Below are positions 13,627 through 15,760 of a DNA stretch of 15,760 bases, in pieces. The notes beneath the pieces were generated by a model. It was given only the letters and a program-made list of their open reading frames with translations, ran no database searches and had not been told where the DNA came from. The stretch is taken from contig DGUG01000165.1 of the NCBI GenBank assembly GCA_002394535.1, positions 1 to 15,760 on the forward strand, in the 5' to 3' direction. Position 1 is the first letter of the stretch; every line of letters begins with the position of its first letter. Source of the DNA: Lachnospiraceae bacterium UBA4316 (lineage in GTDB: Bacteria; Bacillota; Clostridia; Lachnospirales; Lachnospiraceae). The translations under genes and the position numbers were made by a program.

Positions 13627-15760
13627 TTATTCCGATACATCTGAAGAATCGCCTGAATCCGAAGCTGTGTCGGAATTTCCGCCATCATCCGAACCGGAAT
13701 CATCAGAACCTGAATTATTTGATCCGGATTCCGAACCTGAATCGTTGCCGGCATCGCCTGACGGATCATTTCCGCCGTCAGAATCGTTATTTCCGCCAGT
13801 TGATTCTTCAATATAGATTTCGTTATCCGGTATAATTGCATCTTCCTGAACCGGTGTAAGGCTTAATCCGTTTCCGGATTCGTCAGTGATTATATTATCA
13901 ACGACAATGTCACTTGGAACATCATTTACAGGTGCGGATTCAATTCCCTGGGCAATAATATCGTCTGTATCGCTTTTTTCTTCCTCAACAACAGGAATAT
14001 TATCGTTTGGCTCATCCGAAATCGCGATTGTGGGCTCATCAGTTATTACATCATCTGATATAACATCGGAAGCTTCGGATACGGTTTTCGATGTATTCTC
14101 GGACGTTTCTTCATCAATCGATTCATGGGCAGATTCAGATGATGCTACCGAAACTTCGGATTTTGCAGCTGCAGGAAGCGTTTCATCCTGTCCGGAACCG
14201 TCTATATCAATGATTTTGGACCCTGATTCATCGACTTCACCGGACTGATCACCTGATTCTCCGAGAAGATTATCACCACTGACTGTTTTACCGCCTGTCT
14301 GTTTCCAGGCATACTTATCATCAGCCGTTGAAGCCACATAACTTCCTGAATTCACAATATTATAGAGGCTGCTCTCCTCTTCCTTGTCCCAATCGATAGG
14401 AGAGCGGTAATCCATATTGTCCGGCAGAATTGAACCGTTTGCAAGGTCAGTCCATGCTCCCGGTGAACTCTTGCCCTCAAGATAGTTAAGATAATAGGTG
14501 CAGAAAGCAAGTGAACCCATTATACCGGCTGATGTGTCCGATCCAGAGTTATATACCTGCCTATTTACATCTCCTTCACCTGAACCTTTGATAAATTTCT
14601 CCTGAAAATCATCGGTGCTGCTGTATAGCGATGACTTCTCTTCACCTGCCTGCGCCGAGTAATCCCTGATGATACTGTCAAGACTGTATCCTTTATGGAG
14701 ACGCTCAAGAATCTTGTTGGCACCGTATCTTATACCGTTTATATCTATAGAGACGGTATCATCACTGATAATATCAGGGGTATTATTTACGTCTTCATAA
14801 CTGATTATATCCGAATGTCCTTCCTGATTTTTATATCCTTCGTACATTGCAGCCATGTACCCCAGATAAACATACGCAAGATACCCGGATACATAAGCAC
14901 TTCCGATATTATCATCATCACCTGAAAACTTCAGATCATATCTGTAATCATCTTTTAAATTGGCATCACAATATTTCTTTAATATACTTGATGTGGAATA
15001 CCTGACAGGATCCTTGTATCTTTTCTGGCCATAGTCATATCCGGATTCCTCATTCACATCTCCCAGGGTCTGGAACATATATGCCCTATACTGGTAGACA
15101 TTCTCAACGGCAGAGGCACTTCCTTCAACAAACCAGGCTGGAAAACCGTCTTTGTTGCTTTCCATTCCGTATCTTGCATAATCATCCATGAATGCATGCA
15201 TCATCTCATGGACGAATGTATTACAAAAGTTTATTTTTTCCTTTTCGTTATATTTCCATTCGCCGGTTACGGGATCCTGTTCCATAACAGTTTTGGCATC
15301 AACACCGATTACGTACTTATAGATATCATCTATATATCCCGAAGATACATATGCAAGAGCGCCTTCCGGAGTTTTGTGACCGTCTATCGATCCTTGTTCA
15401 TAGTAAATATATAAACCTATCTGTGTTCCCAGTGCTTTATTTCTTGCATTATTATATGCTTCAAAATTATATGCTTCAAACGAATTCTTAAGCAGATTAA
15501 CGGCCTGAGGCTCGAGCTTATTCTTGATACGTGATACAAGATCTTCCAGTATTTCGGTTCCCAATGTGGAGATGGCACCTTGTGAGCAATGTATTCTTAC
15601 CTGCTCGGGGATGGTTGCAGGTAAAGGGGCATTATTTCCGCCTGAGGGCGTATCTTCATCGCCGTCGTCGGAAGTATCTGTACTTTCTTCAACCGGGCCG
15701 ATAGCCGGTGCTTTATATTCCTCATATTCGGGCAAAGTTCCCTTTTTACCGAGAGATTCG
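13627..15760 (-). CDS. Secreted HExxH metalloprotease-like protein with acidic tail, 5' partial
   Basis: The frame is open to the window edge; TTG at 15735 is an internal possible start, and the visible protein is about 710 residues, so the signal peptide lies outside the window. Counting from that TTG, FVHEMMHAFMDDY holds the zinc motif His176-Glu177-x-x-His180, and WFVEGSA places Glu204 as a third ligand 24 residues later, the gluzincin arrangement. The segment resembles metalloprotease domains found in surface proteins and flagellinolysins. The catalytic part spans about 45-420. From about 490 to the end (TTA stop complement at 13627-13629) the chain is low-complexity, rich in Ser, Asp, Glu and Gly, with no LPxTG or terminal hydrophobic anchor, so it is probably released or retained by charge. 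A 15-bp in-frame tandem duplication gives FEAYN twice near residue 86. The substrate is unknown. Confidence 0.8.
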   Translation of the reverse strand, partial: ESLGKKGTLPEYEEYKAPAIGPVEESTDTSDDGDEDTPSGGNNAPLPATIPEQVRIHCSQGAISTLGTEILEDLVSRIKNKLEPQAVNLLKNSFEAYNFEAYNNARNKALGTQIGLYIYYEQGSIDGHKTPEGALAYVSSGYIDDIYKYVIGVDAKTVMEQDPVTGEWKYNEKEKINFCNTFVHEMMHAFMDDYARYGMESNKDGFPAWFVEGSASAVENVYQYRAYMFQTLGDVNEESGYDYGQKRYKDPVRYSTSSILKKYCDANLKDDYRYDLKFSGDDDNIGSAYVSGYLAYVYLGYMAAMYEGYKNQEGHSDIISYEDVNNTPDIISDDTVSIDINGIRYGANKILERLHKGYSLDSIIRDYSAQAGEEKSSLYSSTDDFQEKFIKGSGEGDVNRQVYNSGSDTSAGIMGSLAFCTYYLNYLEGKSSPGAWTDLANGSILPDNMDYRSPIDWDKEEESSLYNIVNSGSYVASTADDKYAWKQTGGKTVSGDNLLGESGDQSGEVDESGSKIIDIDGSGQDETLPAAAKSEVSVASSESAHESIDEETSENTSKTVSEASDVISDDVITDEPTIAISDEPNDNIPVVEEEKSDTDDIIAQGIESAPVNDVPSDIVVDNIITDESGNGLSLTPVQEDAIIPDNEIYIEESTGGNNDSDGGNDPSGDAGNDSGSESGSNNSGSDDSGSDDGGNSDTASDSGDSSDVSE
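13630..13800 (-). repeat. Low-complexity Asp/Ser/Gly coding tail
   Basis: The last 57 codons of the metalloprotease gene encode an almost uninterrupted run of Asp, Ser, Gly and Asn (for example SGSDDSGSDDGGNSD), built from repeated short units such as GAACCTGAATC and its variants on the plus strand. The tail is strongly acidic. Such tails vary in length between strains through slippage or recombination. Confidence 0.7.
15451..15480. repeat. Perfect 15-bp tandem duplication in the metalloprotease gene
   Basis: ATTATATGCTTCAAA occurs twice head to tail (15451-15465 and 15466-15480) with no mismatch. It keeps the frame and doubles the pentapeptide FEAYN. The absence of divergence suggests a recent event. 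Confidence 0.9.

Noticed and set aside
13886..14248. Long plus-strand open frame opposite the protease tail
   Set aside because: It is an antisense shadow of the Ser/Asp-rich coding tail, with no ribosome site and no recognisable protein features.

Overview
The window looks like a chromosomal segment of a low-to-mid GC Gram-positive anaerobe, most likely a Lachnospiraceae member of the Butyrivibrio/Pseudobutyrivibrio type. This is inferred from the gene repertoire: an AgrC-like GHKL kinase with a LytTR regulator, Cache-GGDEF cyclases, an AAA-DUF4143 ATPase, an orphan pseudo-receiver and a large secreted gluzincin. Strong Gram-positive style ribosome binding sites point the same way. No rRNA, tRNA, CRISPR array, transposase or phage gene was seen.

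Region 1 (1-4557) is about sensing. The end of a type 1 sugar-binding-like protein overlaps by 4 bp (ATGA) a membrane-anchored diguanylate cyclase. On the opposite strand, converging to within 5 bp, is a LytTR response regulator whose stop overlaps (ATGA) the start of its GHKL histidine kinase. Region 2 (4558-6319) is a stand-alone AAA ATPase with a C-terminal PD-(D/E)XK-like (DUF4143) domain. It lies between two copies of a paired motif, CACAAAATGGC and CACSGAATGGCGC, whose starts are exactly 33 bp apart in both flanks. Its leader also holds a 21-bp-spaced direct repeat and a palindrome.

Region 3 (6320-11435) is a co-directional five-gene run and probably an operon. It encodes a stand-alone receiver-like protein that has lost its phosphoacceptor Asp, an exported protein of unknown function, a polytopic membrane protein resembling a GT-C glycosyltransferase, a soluble GT2 glycosyltransferase of the polyprenyl-phosphate sugar synthase type, and a second Cache-GGDEF protein. 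The last protein carries an intact GGDEF domain without the inhibitory RxxD site, followed by a degenerate GGDEF-like domain (GYNHF) that does have an RxxD at the exact I-site spacing. A plausible reading is a surface-glycan or envelope module tied to cyclic-di-GMP signalling.

Region 4 (11492-15760) holds a membrane zinc-ribbon protein (minus strand), a divergent promoter region, two small unrecognised plus-strand genes, and a large secreted HExxH metalloprotease with a long acidic/serine-rich tail (minus strand, cut by the window end). The most interesting items are the tandem split GGDEF protein, the motif-flanked ATPase, and the unknown envelope operon headed by a pseudo-receiver.
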